Assembly (NCBI RefSeq): GCF_027942865.1
Contig: NC_134526.1
Location: 325,001 to 389,000, forward strand
Source: Odontesthes bonariensis
Taxonomy: Eukaryota; Chordata; Actinopteri; Atheriniformes; Atherinopsidae
DNA: 64,000 nt
Direction: 5' to 3'
Part shown: positions 22,009 to 34,600 of the stretch, in pieces
How positions within the stretch are numbered: position 1 is the first letter of the stretch
Layout: the number at the start of each line of letters is the position of its first letter
The notes under the pieces: generated by a model
What the model was told of the DNA's origin: nothing
What the model saw: only the letters and a program-made list of their open reading frames with translations
Databases searched by the model: none
Translations under genes and position numbers: made by a program

Positions 22009-22575
22009 GGTTCCTTTAGGAACCGAACAGAACAGAACACGGCCTCCCTCAGAGGAAGGGTTCTGCAGCCGGTTCCTTTAGGAACCGGACCGGACGGAAC
22101 ACGGCCTCCCTCAGAGGAAGGGTTCTGCAGCCGGTTCCTTTAGGAACCGAACAGAACAGAACGCGGCCTCCCTCAGAGGAAGGGTTCTGCGGTCGGTTCC
22201 TTTAGGAACCGAACAGAACGGAACGCGGCCTCCCTCAGAGGAAGGGTTCTGCAGCCGGTTCCTTTAAGAACCGAACAGAACAGAACACGGCCTCCCTCAG
22301 AGGAAGGGTTCTGCAGCCGGTTCCTTTAAGAACCGAACAGAACAGAACACGGCCTCCCTCAGAGGAAGGGTTCTGCGGTCGGTTCCTTTAAGAACCGGAC
22401 CGGACGGAACGCGGCCTCCCTCAGAGGAAGGGTTCTGCGGTCGGTTCCTTTAAGAACCGGACCGGACGGAACGCGGCCTCCCTCAGAGGAAGGGTTCTGC
22501 GGTCGGTTCCTTTAAGAACCGGACCGGACGGAACGCGGCCTCCCTCAGAGGAAGGGTTCTGCGGTCGGTTCCTTG
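22009..22575 (+). repeat. 62-bp minisatellite
   Basis: About nine copies of a 62-bp unit starting GGTTCCTTTAGGAACC, which is itself an inverted repeat, and ending GGGTTCTGCAGCC or GCGGTC. Some units have CTTTAAGAACC. Non-coding, in the presumed TRIM 5' UTR intron. Confidence 0.95.
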
Positions 22576-22689
22576 GAGGCGGTGCAGGTTGGAGCTGCAG
22601 AACAGAACAGAACTTGTCAGATTGGACCCACCTGGAGTCGGTTCCTCTGAGTCTGTTTATCATGAACCCGTTTGAACCCTTTAACTTCC

Positions 22690-24960
22690 ACACTGAGGGG
22701 GCGGGGCTTATTTCAGCGAGTCAGAGGTGGTGTGTGCGGTTCTCTCCCTGATCCACCAGGTTCCAGCCGGAGGTTAAGCGTACACGTCTTTTTTCCTGTA
22801 TGTAGAAAACATGGCTGTTATTCCACATAATCTGCCGTCACTAAGAACCCTGGCACAGCAGCCTGATTTCAAACAGGCTTCCAGCAGCTTTTGTTGAAGC
22901 ATTAAAAACCAGTTTAAGAAGGTGCTGGTTAAGCTCATCACAGCACTTCTGTCAGCTGAAAATCTGCTGGAAAAGGAAACTGGAGGAGTAAAGCTCACCT
23001 GCAGAGACCTGCTGCATTACTGCAAAGTGAGTTTACGTTTTATACTCGGTACACTGAGTCTGTAAGAATCACAGCTTTCTGCTCCATCAGGCCGTTTCAT
23101 CCTGATGCTGCAGCTCCGCGGGGGAAAATAAATTAAAAAAGTATCCAATTGAAGTGTATTTTATTTGTGTTCTTTTCTTTTTTTTTATTGTAGTTCTAAA
23201 TTGGAAGATTATTGTGATCTTGAAATATTGAAATATTTCTGTCTGACGGATTTCCTGCGAGAGTCCAGCGCTGAGATACTTCATTTGTTGCCAGAAATAA
23301 AGACTTCATTCGGCCAGACATACTCCGGCTTGTTCTTGAGCTTCCAATTAAAGAATCGATCTAACATATATATGTCACACGCGCAGAAAGCCGGTATATG
23401 CCCGCTAACACGCTGTGCATTTATCGAGACTTTCAACCCCAGGTAGGCCAAGTATGCAGAAATGTAAGAAAATAAAAGTTTCTGAAGAAAATTGGTGCAA
23501 AACAACCCTTACAGGAAAAAAGACGTGTACGCTTTCCCGGCCTAAATGGGTTAAAGGGCAGCTTCTGGATACCAGGTGCTGACTCCATGTTACACACTTT
23601 CACTCCGTTTCATCCCTTTGTTCTCCATCACATGCCACTAAAGAAAAGGTTCTTCTGAGAGGTGGACTGATCGGGTTTAGCTCTTCAGAGCAGCACGGAA
23701 CCGTAAGTGACCTTCAAATGACCTTCAAAGGGGTTAGGGGTCAGGGGTTAGGGGTCAGGGGTTAGGGGTCAGGGCCAGTGTTCAGATAAAAGCTGGCAGT
23801 ACCCACAGGGGATTTGTTTCATTCATAGGGACGAAGTTGTGTTTCAGCTCCTCATGGAGAACAGTCAGAAACAGTTCAGCTGCTTCCGGCCACCATCTGA
23901 ATGCTTTATTTCCAGTTTCCTGTCCTCTTACTGATTGGTTCTGATCAACAGTGGATGGGAGTGACAGTAGTGGTGACTCTGCTGGTGGTTTAGTGTGTCG
24001 GGACGTCTGCAACAAACTCACTCTGAGGTGAAAGGAGTCTGAGCTCAGGATGAAATCAGTTTGATAAATCAGGTGTTTCAGGTCGTTTCCTTCAGATTTC
24101 TGTTGGAAGAGTTTCAGGTGTTTGACCTGATCCGATCCGATCCGATCCGATCTGACCTGATCTGATTGTCCCTGTGAGGGAATTCCTTCAAATGTTCTGA
24201 GAACCAGCTGAAAGCTTCCAGTCGGGTCTTCTTGCAGCTGGAACATCTCTCTGTGGTGTGATGCTGCCAGATGTTCGTTTCTTTAAAAATAACTGTCACA
24301 CAAGTTTAAATACGAGGAAATGAACCGTTTCCATGGAAACGTTAGAACTTTCTCACCTTCCATCCTGTCAGGACTTGGGTAAAGTGAGGACGATGTGTAT
24401 CCGTCCATCTTCCCTCCGGAGGAGGAAGAAGTGTTCGGTTCACTGACCTCTGGCAGGGTCTGCAGAGAGGTTCTGTTCTGCTGTGGATCACCTGATCCAG
24501 TTCCCAGAGTGTCTCTGAGCTCCATGAGACCACCGTGATGTGACCCTCCACATCTGAATATGTTTCTGAGAGCCGAACGGCTCCATTAAAGGCTCTGAAC
24601 TCTAAAGAAAAACTGGATCTGCTGAGTCATGTCGGGCCACCTTCACTCTGCCCGCCGCAGACCGTTTACAGAACCGCGAGTCCAACCAATCACACGAGTG
24701 CTGTTTGAACATGAAGGTTTTACCTGACAGGTGTAGGTGTAGAGGCCCCGCTCACCCAGCCCTCAGTGTGTCAGAGGTCACCTGTTCTCACGTGGAATGT
24801 GGTCACGTGACTGCAGGAAACTGGTCATTCATAGATTTAGTGCGGCGGCGAGCTTCCAGTCAGTGAGTCAGCGCTTCTCTTCTTCTTTGTTCTGCTTCCA
24901 GTTCAGCTCTGACAGGTTTGAGCAAATACCCGGAGGATAAAAAGTGTCCTCCTGTTCAGG
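22690..24960. other. Unassigned non-coding region
   Basis: No exon with recognisable homology. Small features: (GGTTAGGGGTCAG)n at about 23735-23772 and a GATCC/GATCT pentamer run at 24127-24165. An open frame at 23165-23446 is intact for 93 codons but has no motif I recognise. It may be part of the first TRIM intron. Confidence 0.5.
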
Positions 24961-25177
24961 TGTGACGGAGGTTAGGGTGGCGTAAAAGAAGAAGAAGAGT
25001 TGGCTGCAGGTATCTCAGGGGCGTGGCTATGGGGGGGCTGGGAGGGGGGGGGGGGGCACTGCCCCCCTGAGAAATGCCCTGTCCATCCAAAGAAAACTGG
25101 CCAGAAAACTGGTCACGATTTATTATCTCTGTTTGTGTCTTGTATTGATAGAATAAATGCAGGTGGTGATTTAAAAA

Positions 25178-25220
25178 AAGCATATATCTGTAAAGTTTAT
25201 AGCTTTACAGATATATGCTT
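25178..25220. repeat. 18-bp inverted repeat with 7-base loop
   Basis: AAGCATATATCTGTAAAG at 25178-25195 pairs perfectly with 25203-25220 across the loop TTTATAG. It abuts the start of the 19-bp minisatellite to its right. The segment to its left (from about 25015, GGGGCGTGGCTATGGGGG) may be a decayed transposon end. Confidence 0.85.
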
Positions 25221-25605
25221 AAAGCTGCAGGGACCAGTTACAGCTGCAGGAACCAGTTACAGCTGCAGGAACCACTTAAAGCTGCAGGAACTAGTTACAG
25301 CTGCAGGAACCACTTAAAGCTGCAGGAACCAGTTAGAGCTGCAGGAACCAGTTACAGCTGCAGGAACCACTTAAAGCTGCAGGAACTAGTTACAGCTGCA
25401 GGAACCACTTAAAGCTACAGGAACCAGTTAGAGCTGCAGGAACCAGTTAAAGATACAGGAACCAGTTAGAGCTGCAGGAACCAGTTAAAGCTACAGGAAC
25501 CAGTTAGAGCTGCAGGAACCAGTTAAAGATACAGGAACCAGTTAGAGCTGCAGGAACCAGTTAAAGCTACAGAAACCAGTTAAAGCTACAGGAACCAGTT
25601 AGAGC
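25221..25605 (+). repeat. 19-bp minisatellite upstream of the TRIM start exon
   Basis: About 20 copies of AGCTGCAGGAACCAGTTAC and variants (AAGCTACAGG, AAGATACAGG). It ends about 50 bases before the exon that carries the TRIM start codon. Each unit contains CTGCAGG, similar to an acceptor core but without a long pyrimidine tract. Confidence 0.9.
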
Positions 25606-25659
25606 CTGGAGTCAGTCCTTTAATCCTGGAATTATTCTCCAGGATCTTTCTCTTGCAGA

Positions 25660-28600
25660 ATGATGGCGGAGGCGGCGGCTGCATCGGAGCTGCTCTCTGA
25701 GCAGGAGCTGACCTGCTCCATCTGCCTGGACCTGTTCACCGACCCGGTTTCTACCCCCTGTGGACACAACTTCTGCCAGGTAACATCCCCCCGCAGCCCA
25801 CCTGAGGGGGAAGCTGCCCCCCCGCGGCGTGGCGTGTGAATGACCTGCTGTGTCCTGTGTGCAGGCGTGTATCGGCGGTTACTGGGCGTCCAGCCCGGTG
25901 TGCACCTGTCCTCTCTGCAAACGCCAGTTCGACGAGCGTCCTCAGCTCAGCATCAACAAAGTCTTCTCGCTCATCGCAGAGACGTACAAACAGACCCGTT
26001 ACGGCGCTGCGGCGTCGCTCGGTAACGGGATGCCGGACGCTGTGACGGCGGCGGAGGGCCTCCACAGCACCAACCCGTTCCTGACGGCGCCGGTGGTGGC
26101 GAAAGCCGCCGAGGACGCGGTGTGGTGCGACGTCTGCACGGGTGTGAAACAGCCCGCCGTCAGCTCCTGCCTCACCTGCACCGCATCCTACTGTGGCGAG
26201 CACGTGCAGCCGCACCGCACCACAAGCTTCTACGCCAAACACACGCTGATGGACCCGCAGGAGGCCCTCAGGGGCCGAACCTGCAGCATCCACCACCGCC
26301 TGCTGGAGGTGAGACACAGTTACAGGGTTTGGGTTTCATTACAGCTGGACCTCTAACGCTTTCATTACAGCTGGACCTCTAACGCTTTCATAGCTGGACC
26401 TCTAACGCTTTCATTACAGCTGGACCTCTAACGCTTTCATTACATCTGGACCTCTAACGCTTTCATTACAGCTGGACCTCTAACGCTTTCATTACAGCTG
26501 GACCTCTAACGCTTTCATTACATCTGGACCTCTAACGCTTTCATTACATCTGGACCTCGAACGCTTTCATTACAGCTGGACCTCTAATTCTTTCATTACA
26601 GCTGGACCTCTAACGCTTTCATTACAGCTGGACCTCTAACGCTTTCATTACAGCTGGACCTCTAACGCTTTCATTACAGCTGGACCTCTAACGCTTTCAT
26701 TACAGCTGGACCTCTAACGCTTTCATTACATCTGGACCTCTAACGCTTTCATTACATCTGGACCTCTAACGCTTTCATTACATCTGGACCTCTAACGCTT
26801 TCATTACAGCTGGACCTCTAACGCTTTCATTACATCTGGACCTCTAACGCCTTCATTACAGCTGGACCTCTAACGCTTTCATTACAGCTGGACCTCTAAC
26901 GCCTTCATTACAGCTGGACCTCTAACGCTTTCATTACAGCTGGACCTCTAACGCTTTCATTACATCTGGACCTCTAACGCTTTCAGTACAGCTGGACCTC
27001 TAACGCTTTCATTACAGCTGGACCTCTAACGCTTTCATTACTACTGGACCTCTAAGGCTTTCATTACAGCTGGACCTCTAACGCCTTCATTACAGCTGGA
27101 CCTCTAACGCTTTCATTACATCTGGACCTCTAACGCTTTCATTACAGCTGGACCTCTAATGCCTTCATTACAGCTGGACCTCTAACGCTTTCATTACAGC
27201 TGGACCTCTAACGCTTTCATTACAGCTGGACCGCTAACGCTTTCATTACAGCTGGACCTCTAACCTTCCTCCTGATGTTCCTCCAGGTTTTCTGCAGGAC
27301 GTGCCAGAGCTGCATCTGCGCCATCTGCGTCCTGGGGGAACATCGGACCCACAAAACCGTCTCCATCCAGACCGAGAGACTCGGAAAACAGGTAGAGGCA
27401 GAAAACGCTACTTTACCCGTGTGTTTACTCGTGTTTTTACTCGTGTGTTTACTCGTGTTTTTACTCGTGTGTTTACTTGTGTTTTTAGTGTTTTTACTCG
27501 TGTGTTTACACGTGTGTTTACTCGTGTTTTTAGTGTTTTTACTCGTGTGTTTACTCATGTTTTTTACTCGTGTGTTTACTCGTGTTTTTACTCGTGTTTT
27601 TACTCGTGTGTTTACTCATGTGTTTACACGTGTGTTTACTCGTGTTTTTAGTGTTTTTACTCGTGTGTTTACTCATGTTTTTTACTCGTGTGTTTACTCG
27701 TGTGTTTAGTGTTTTTACTCGTGTGTTTACTCATGTTTTTTACTCGTGTTTTTACTCATGTGTTTACTCGTGTGTTTACTCATGTGTTTACTCGTGTGTT
27801 TACTCATGTGTTTAGTGTTTTTACTCGTGTGTTTACTCATGTTTTTTACTCGTGTTTACTCGTGTTTTTACTCGTGTTTTTACTCGTGTTTTTAGTGTTT
27901 TTACTCGTGTGTTTACTCGTGTGTTTACTCGTGTTTTTAGTGTTTTTACTCGTGTGTTTACTCATGTTTTTTACTCGTGTGTTTACTCGTGTGTTTAGTG
28001 TTTTTACTCGTGTGTTTACTCATGTTTTTTACTCGTGTTTTTACTCATGTGTTTACTCATGTGTTTACTCGTGTGTTTACTCATGTGTTTAGTGTTTTTA
28101 CTCATGTTTTTTACTCGTGTGTTTACTCGTGTTTTTACTCGTGTTTTTACTCGTGTTTTTAGTGTGTTTACTCGTGTGTTTACTCGTGTTTTTAGTGTTT
28201 TTACTCGTGTGTTTACTCGTGGTTTTTACTCGTGTGTTTACTCGTGTTTTTACTCGTGTTTTTACTCGTGTTTTTAGTGTTTTTACTCGTGTTTTTAGTG
28301 TTTTTACTCATGTTTTTAGTGTTTTTACTCGTGTGTTTACTCGTGTTTTTTACTCGTGTGTTTACTCGTGGTTTTTACTCGTGTGTTTACTCGTGTTTTT
28401 ACTCGTGTTTTTACTCATGTGTTTAGTGTTTTTACTCGTGTGTTTACTCATGTTTTTTACTCGTGTGTTTACTCGTGTTTTTACTCGTGTGTTTACTCGT
28501 GTTTTTACTCGTGTTTTTACTCGTGTGTTTACTTGTGTTTTTAGTGTTTTTACTCGTGTGTTTACTCGTGTGTTTACTCATGTGTTTACACGTGTGTTTA

Positions 28601-31600
28601 CTCGTGTTTTTAGTGTTTTTACTCGTGTGTTTACTCATGTGTTTACTCGTGTGTTTACTCGTGTGTTTACTCGTGTTTTTACTCGGGTTTTTACTCGTGT
28701 GTTTACTCATGTGTTTACTCGTGTGTTTACTCGTGTGTTTACTCGTGTTTTTAGTGTTTTTACTCGTGTGTTTACTCATGTTTTTTACTCGTGTGTTTAC
28801 TCGTGTTTTTACTCGTGTTTTTACTCGTGTGTTTACTTGTGTTTTTAGTGTTTTTACTCGTGTGTTTACTCGTGTGTTTACTCATGTGTTTACACGTGTG
28901 TTTACTCGTGTTTTTAGTGTTTTTACTCGTGTGTTTACTCATGTGTTTACTCGTGTGTTTACTCGGGTGTTTACTCGTGTTTTTACTCGGGTTTTTACTC
29001 GTGTGTTTACTCATGTGTTTACTCGTGTGTTTACTCATGTGTTTACTCGTGTGTTTACTCATGTGTTTAGTGTTTTTACTCGTGTGTTTACTCATGTTTT
29101 TTACTCGTGTGTTTACTCGTGTTTTTACTCGTGTGTTTACTCGTGTTTTTACTCGTGTTTTTACTCGTGTTTTTAGTGTTTTTACTCGTGTGTTTACTCG
29201 TGTTTTTACTCGTGTTTTTAGTGTTTTTACTCGTGTGTTTACTCGTGTTTTTACTCGTGTTTTTAGTGTGTTTACTCGTGTGTTTACTCGTGGTTTTTAC
29301 TCGTGTGTTTACTCGTGTTTTTACTCGTGTTTTTAGTGTTTTTACTCATGTGTTTAGTGTTTTTACTCGTGTGTTTACTCATGTTTTTTACTCGTGTGTT
29401 TACTCGTGTTTTTACTCGTGTTTTTACTCGTGTTTTTAGTGTTTTTACTCGTGTTTTTACTTGTGTTTTTTACTCGTGTGTTTACTCGTGTGTTTACTCG
29501 TGTGTTTACTCGTGTTTTTACTCGTGTTTTTAGTGTTTTTACTCGTGTGTTTACTCGTGTGTTTACTCGTGTTTTTAGTGTGTTTACTCGTGTGTTTACT
29601 CGTGTGTTTAGTGTGTTTACTCGTGTTTTTACTCGTGTTTTTAGTGTGTTTACTCGTGTGTTTACTCGTGTTTTTACTCGTGTTTTTACTCTTGTTTTTA
29701 GTGTTTTTACTCGTGTTTTTACTTGTGTTTTTTACTCGTGTGTTTACTCGTGTGTTTACTCGTGTTTTTACTCGTGTTTTTTACTCGTGTTTTTAGTGTT
29801 TTTACTCGTGTGTTTACTCGTGTGTTTACTCGTGTTTTTAGTGTGTTTACTCGTGTGTTTACTCGTGTTTTTACTCGTGTTTTTAGTGTGTTTACTCGTG
29901 TGTTTACTCGTGTGTTTACTCGTGTTTTTAGTGTGTTTACTCGTGTGTTTACTCGTGTGTTTAGTGTGTTTACTCGTGTTTTTACTCGTGTTTTTAGTGT
30001 GTTTACTCGTGTGTTTACTCTTGTTTTTACTCGTGTTTTTACTCTTGTTTTTAGTGTTTTTACTCGTGTTTTTACTTGTGTTTTTTACTCGTGTGTTTAC
30101 TCGTGTTTTTACTCGTGTTTTTTACTCGTGTTTTTAGTGTTTTTACTCGTGTGTTTACTCGTGTTTTTAGTGTTTTTACTCGTGTTTTTACTTGTGTTTT
30201 TTACTCGTGTGTTTACTCGTGTTTTTACTCGTGTTTTTTACTCGTGTTTTTAGTGTTTTTACTCGTGTGTTTACTCGTGTTTTTAGTGTGTTTACTCGTG
30301 TGTTTACTCGTGTTTTTACTCGTGTTTTTACTCGTGTTTTTAGTGTTTTTACTCGTGTTTTTACTTGTGTTTTTTACTCGTGTGTTTACTCGTGTTTTTA
30401 CTCGTGTTTTTTACTCGTGTTTTTAGTGTTTTTACTCGTGTGTTTACTCGTGTTTACTCGTGTGTTTACTCGTGTGTTTACTCGTGTGTTTAGTGTGTTT
30501 ACTCGTGTTTTTACTCGTGTTTTTACTCGTGTTTTTACTTGTGTTTTTAGTGTTTTTACTCGTGTTTTTTACTCGTGTGTTTACTCGTGTTTTGTGTGTT
30601 TACTCGTGTGTTTACTCGTGTGTTTACTCGTGTTTTTTACTCGTGTGTTTACTCGTGTTTTTAGTGTTTTTACTCGTGTGTTTACTCGTGTTTTTAGTGT
30701 GTTTACTCGTGTGTTTACTCGTGTTTTTACTCGTGTTTTTACTCGTGTTTTTAGTGTTTTTACTCGTGTTTTTTACTCGTGTGTTTACTCGTGTTTTTAG
30801 TGTTTTTACTCGTGTGTTTACTCGTGTGTTTACTCGTGTTTTTACTCGTGTTTTTACTCGTGTGTTTACTCGTGTTTTTACTCGTGTGTTTACTCGTGTT
30901 TACTCGTGTTTTTACTCGTGTGTTTACTCGTGTTTTTACTCGGGTTTTTACTCGTGTGTTTACTCATGTGTTTACTCGTGTGTTTACTCATGTGTTTACT
31001 CGTGTGTTTACTCATGTGTTTAGTGTTTTTACTCGTGTGTTTACTCATGTTTTTTACTCGTGTGTTTACTCGTGTTTTTACTCGTGTGTTTACTCGTGTT
31101 TTTACTCGTGTTTTTAGTGTTTTTACTCGTGTGTTTACTCGTGTTTTTACTCGTGTTTTTAGTGTTTTTACTCATGTGTTTAGTGTTTTTACTCGTGTGT
31201 TTACTCATGTTTTTTACTCGTGTGTTTACTCGTGTTTTTACTCGTGTTTTTAGTGTTTTTACTCGTGTGTTTACTCGTGTTTTTACTCGTGTTTTTAGTG
31301 TTGTGTTTACTCGTGTTTTTACTCGTGTGTTTACTCGTGTGTTTACACGTGTTTCTTACTCGTGTGTTTACTCGTGTGTTTACTCGTGTTTTTAGTGTTT
31401 TTACTCGTGTTTTTTACTCGTGTGTTTACTCGTGTTTTTACTCGTGTTTTTTACTCGTGTGTTTACTCGTGTTTTTACTCGTGTTTTTTACTCGTGTTTT
31501 TAGTGTTTTTACTCGTGTGTTTACTCGTGTGTTTACTCGTGTGTTTACTCGTGTTTTTAGTGTGTTTACTCGTGTGTTTACTCGTGTGTTTAGTGTGTTT

Positions 31601-34600
31601 ACTCGTGTTTTTACTCGTGTGTTTAGTGTGTTTACTCGTGTGTTTACTCGTGTTTTTACTCGTGTTTTTACTCGTGTTTTTACTTGTGTTTTTTACTCGT
31701 GTGTTTACTCGTGTGTTTACTCGTGTTTTTACTCGTGTTTTTTACTCGTGTTTTTAGTGTTTTTACTCGTGTGTTTACTCGTGTTTTTAGTGTGTTTACT
31801 CGTGTGTTTACTCGTGTTTTTACTCGTGTTTTTACTCGTGTTTTTAGTGTTTTTACTCGTGTTTTTACTTGTGTTTTTTACTCGTGTGTTTACTCGTGTG
31901 TTTACTCGTGTTTTTAGTGTTTTTACTCGTGTGTTTACTCGTGTTTTTAGTGTGTTTACTCGTGTGTTTACTCGTGTTTTTAGTGTTTTTACTCGTGTTT
32001 TTACTTGTGTTTTTTACTCGTGTGTTTACTCGTGTGTTTACTCGTGTTTTTTACTCGTGTTTTTAGTGTTTTTACTCGTGTGTTTACTCGTGTGTTTACT
32101 CGTGTTTTTAGTGTGTTTACTCGTGTGTTTACTCGTGTGTTTACTCGTGTTTTTACTCGTGTGTTTACTCGTGTTTTTACTCGTGTTTTTTACTCGTGTT
32201 TTTACTCGTGTTTTTAGTGTGTTTACTCGTGTGTTTACTCGTGTTTTTACTCGTGTTTTTACTCGTGTTTTTAGTGTTTTTACTCGTGTTTTTACTTGTG
32301 TTTTTTACTCGTGTGTTTACTCGTGTGTTTACTCGTGTTTTTACTCGTGTTTTTTACTCATGTTTTTAGTGTTTTTACTCGTGTGTTTACTCGTGTGTTT
32401 ACTCGTGTTTTTAGTGTGTTTACTCGTGTGTTTACTCGTGTGTTTAGTGTGTTTACTCGTGTTTTTACTCGTGTTTTTACTCGTGTTTTTACTCGTGTTT
32501 TTAGTGTTTTTACTCGTGTTTTTTACTCGTGTGTTTACTCGTGTTTTGTGTGTTTACTCGTGTGTTTACTTGTGTGTTTACTCGTGTTTTTTACTCGTGT
32601 GTTTACTCGTGTTTTTAGTGTGTTTACTCGTGTTTTTACTCGTGTTTTTACTCGTGTGTTTACTCGTGTTTTTACTCGTGTTTTTTACTCGTGTGTTTAC
32701 TCGTGTGTTTACTCGTGTTTTTAGTGTTTTTACTCGTGTGTTTACTCGTGTGTTTACTCGTGTTTTTACTCGTGTGTTTACTTGTGTTTTTTACTCGTGT
32801 GTTTACTCGTGTTTTTAGTGTTTTTACTCGTGTGTTTACTCGTGTGTTTACTCGTGTTTTTACTCGTGTTTTTACTCGTGTGTTTACTCGTGTGTTTACT
32901 CGTGTTTTTACTCGTGTGTTTACTCGTGTTTTTACTCGTGTGTTTACTCGTGTGTTTACTCGTGTTTTTACTCGTGTGTTTACTCGTGTTTTTACTCGTG
33001 TTTTTACTCGTGTGTTTACTCGTGTGTTTACTCGTGTTTACTCGTGTGTTTACTCGTGTGTTTACTCGTGTTTTTACTCGTGTGTTTACTCGTGTGTTTA
33101 CTCGTGTGTTTACTCGTGTTTTTACTCGTGTGTTTACTCGTGTTTTTACTCGTGTGTTTACTCGTGTTTTTACTGTTTTTACTCGTGTGTTCACGTGTGT
33201 TTACTCGTGTGTTTACTCGTGTGTTTACATGTTTTTACTCGTGTTTTTACTGTTTTTACTGTGTTTACTCGTGTGTTTACTCGTGTTTTTACTCGTGTTT
33301 TTACTCGTTTTTACTGTGTTTACTCATGTTTTTACTCGTGTTTTACTCGTGTTTTTAGTGTTTTTACTCGTTTTTACTGTTTTTACTGTGTTTACTCATG
33401 TGTTTACTCATGTTTTTACTCGTATGTTTACTCGTGTTTTTACTCGTGTTTACTCGTGTTTTTACTCGTTTCAGAAACATGTGGCCAGGACTGAGCAGGA
33501 CATCATGAACCGCATCAAGGAGAAGGAGATCCATGTGGGCGACCTGAAGAAGAAGCTGCAGGGCGTGCAGGTCTGACAGATCTTTCCATGTTTAAAGCAG
33601 ATCTCATTCTGATCCCGGCCGGTCTCCAGGCGGTCCGGATCTTGGAGGTTCTCAGGTTTTTCCGGGCCTGAAGTCTGACTCTTTGCTGCCTTCATCCTCA
33701 GAACTATGCCGACAGAGAACGGGGCGAAGTGGAACACCTGCTGGACGAAGTGTCTGCCTCGTTGGACAGGATCCGGACTCAGGTGGTCGGCAGCATGGAG
33801 AGACAGCTGGATGCTGTGATGTCAAAGGGGGAGGGGCTTGTTAACCGCTTGGAGGCGGACCTTGGTCAGCTGATGGACAGGAGGGCCACGCTGGAGGTCC
33901 AGGCCGTCAGCCAGGATCACATCAGCTTCCTGCAGGTGGGAGCCGAACACCTGATCTTTGAGCTCTTTGTTTGAATCGGTGGATAAAGGCTCCTGTTCCT
34001 GGTTCTTCTCTCAGAGTTACGAGGAGGCCATGGCTCCTCTGGAGGAGGAGCAGCCGGGCCTGGACGAGGATGCAGAGTTCTCCCTCCACTTCCACCTGGA
34101 CGAGGTGAAGAGCGGCCTGTCCGAGGTGAAGGAAAAAATGGAGGAGATCCGGATGGGGGAGGTCCGGCCCAGAGTTTCCAGAGGCTCCGGAGGTTCCTGT
34201 GAGTCATGAGTTCCCCTCGGACATGTTTCCAGATGTTTGCTCAGAGTTCCCCTCGGACATGTTTCCAGATGTTTGCTCAGAGTTTGACGCCTCCGTGTTG
34301 TCTGTTTCAGTTTCATCCGGAGACCTGATGCCGGCGGAGAGCCTGCTGAGTCTGAGAGGAAGCAAGGCCAATCTGAGGAAGAGTCAGTGGTCCCTAAAAG
34401 GTGAGGGGGTCCAGAGCAGGCCCGGGTCCGGGTCCGAGTCCAGGTCAGGGTCCAGGTCAGAGTCCAGGTCAAGAGTCCAGGTCAAGAGTCCAGGTCAAGA
34501 GTCCAGGTCAAGAGTCCAGGTCAAGAGTCCAGGTCAAGAGTCCAGGTCCAGAGTCCAGGTCCAGAGTCCAACATCAAACCCAATACCAAACTGACACAGA

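Noticed and set aside
23165..23446. 93-codon open frame as a small gene
   Set aside because: No start context, no domain match that I recognise, no splice partners; left as unassigned.
25751..26317. 188-codon open frame antisense to the TRIM RING and B-box exons
   Set aside because: Shadow of GC-rich coding sequence; the + strand has the conserved zinc ligands and splice sites.
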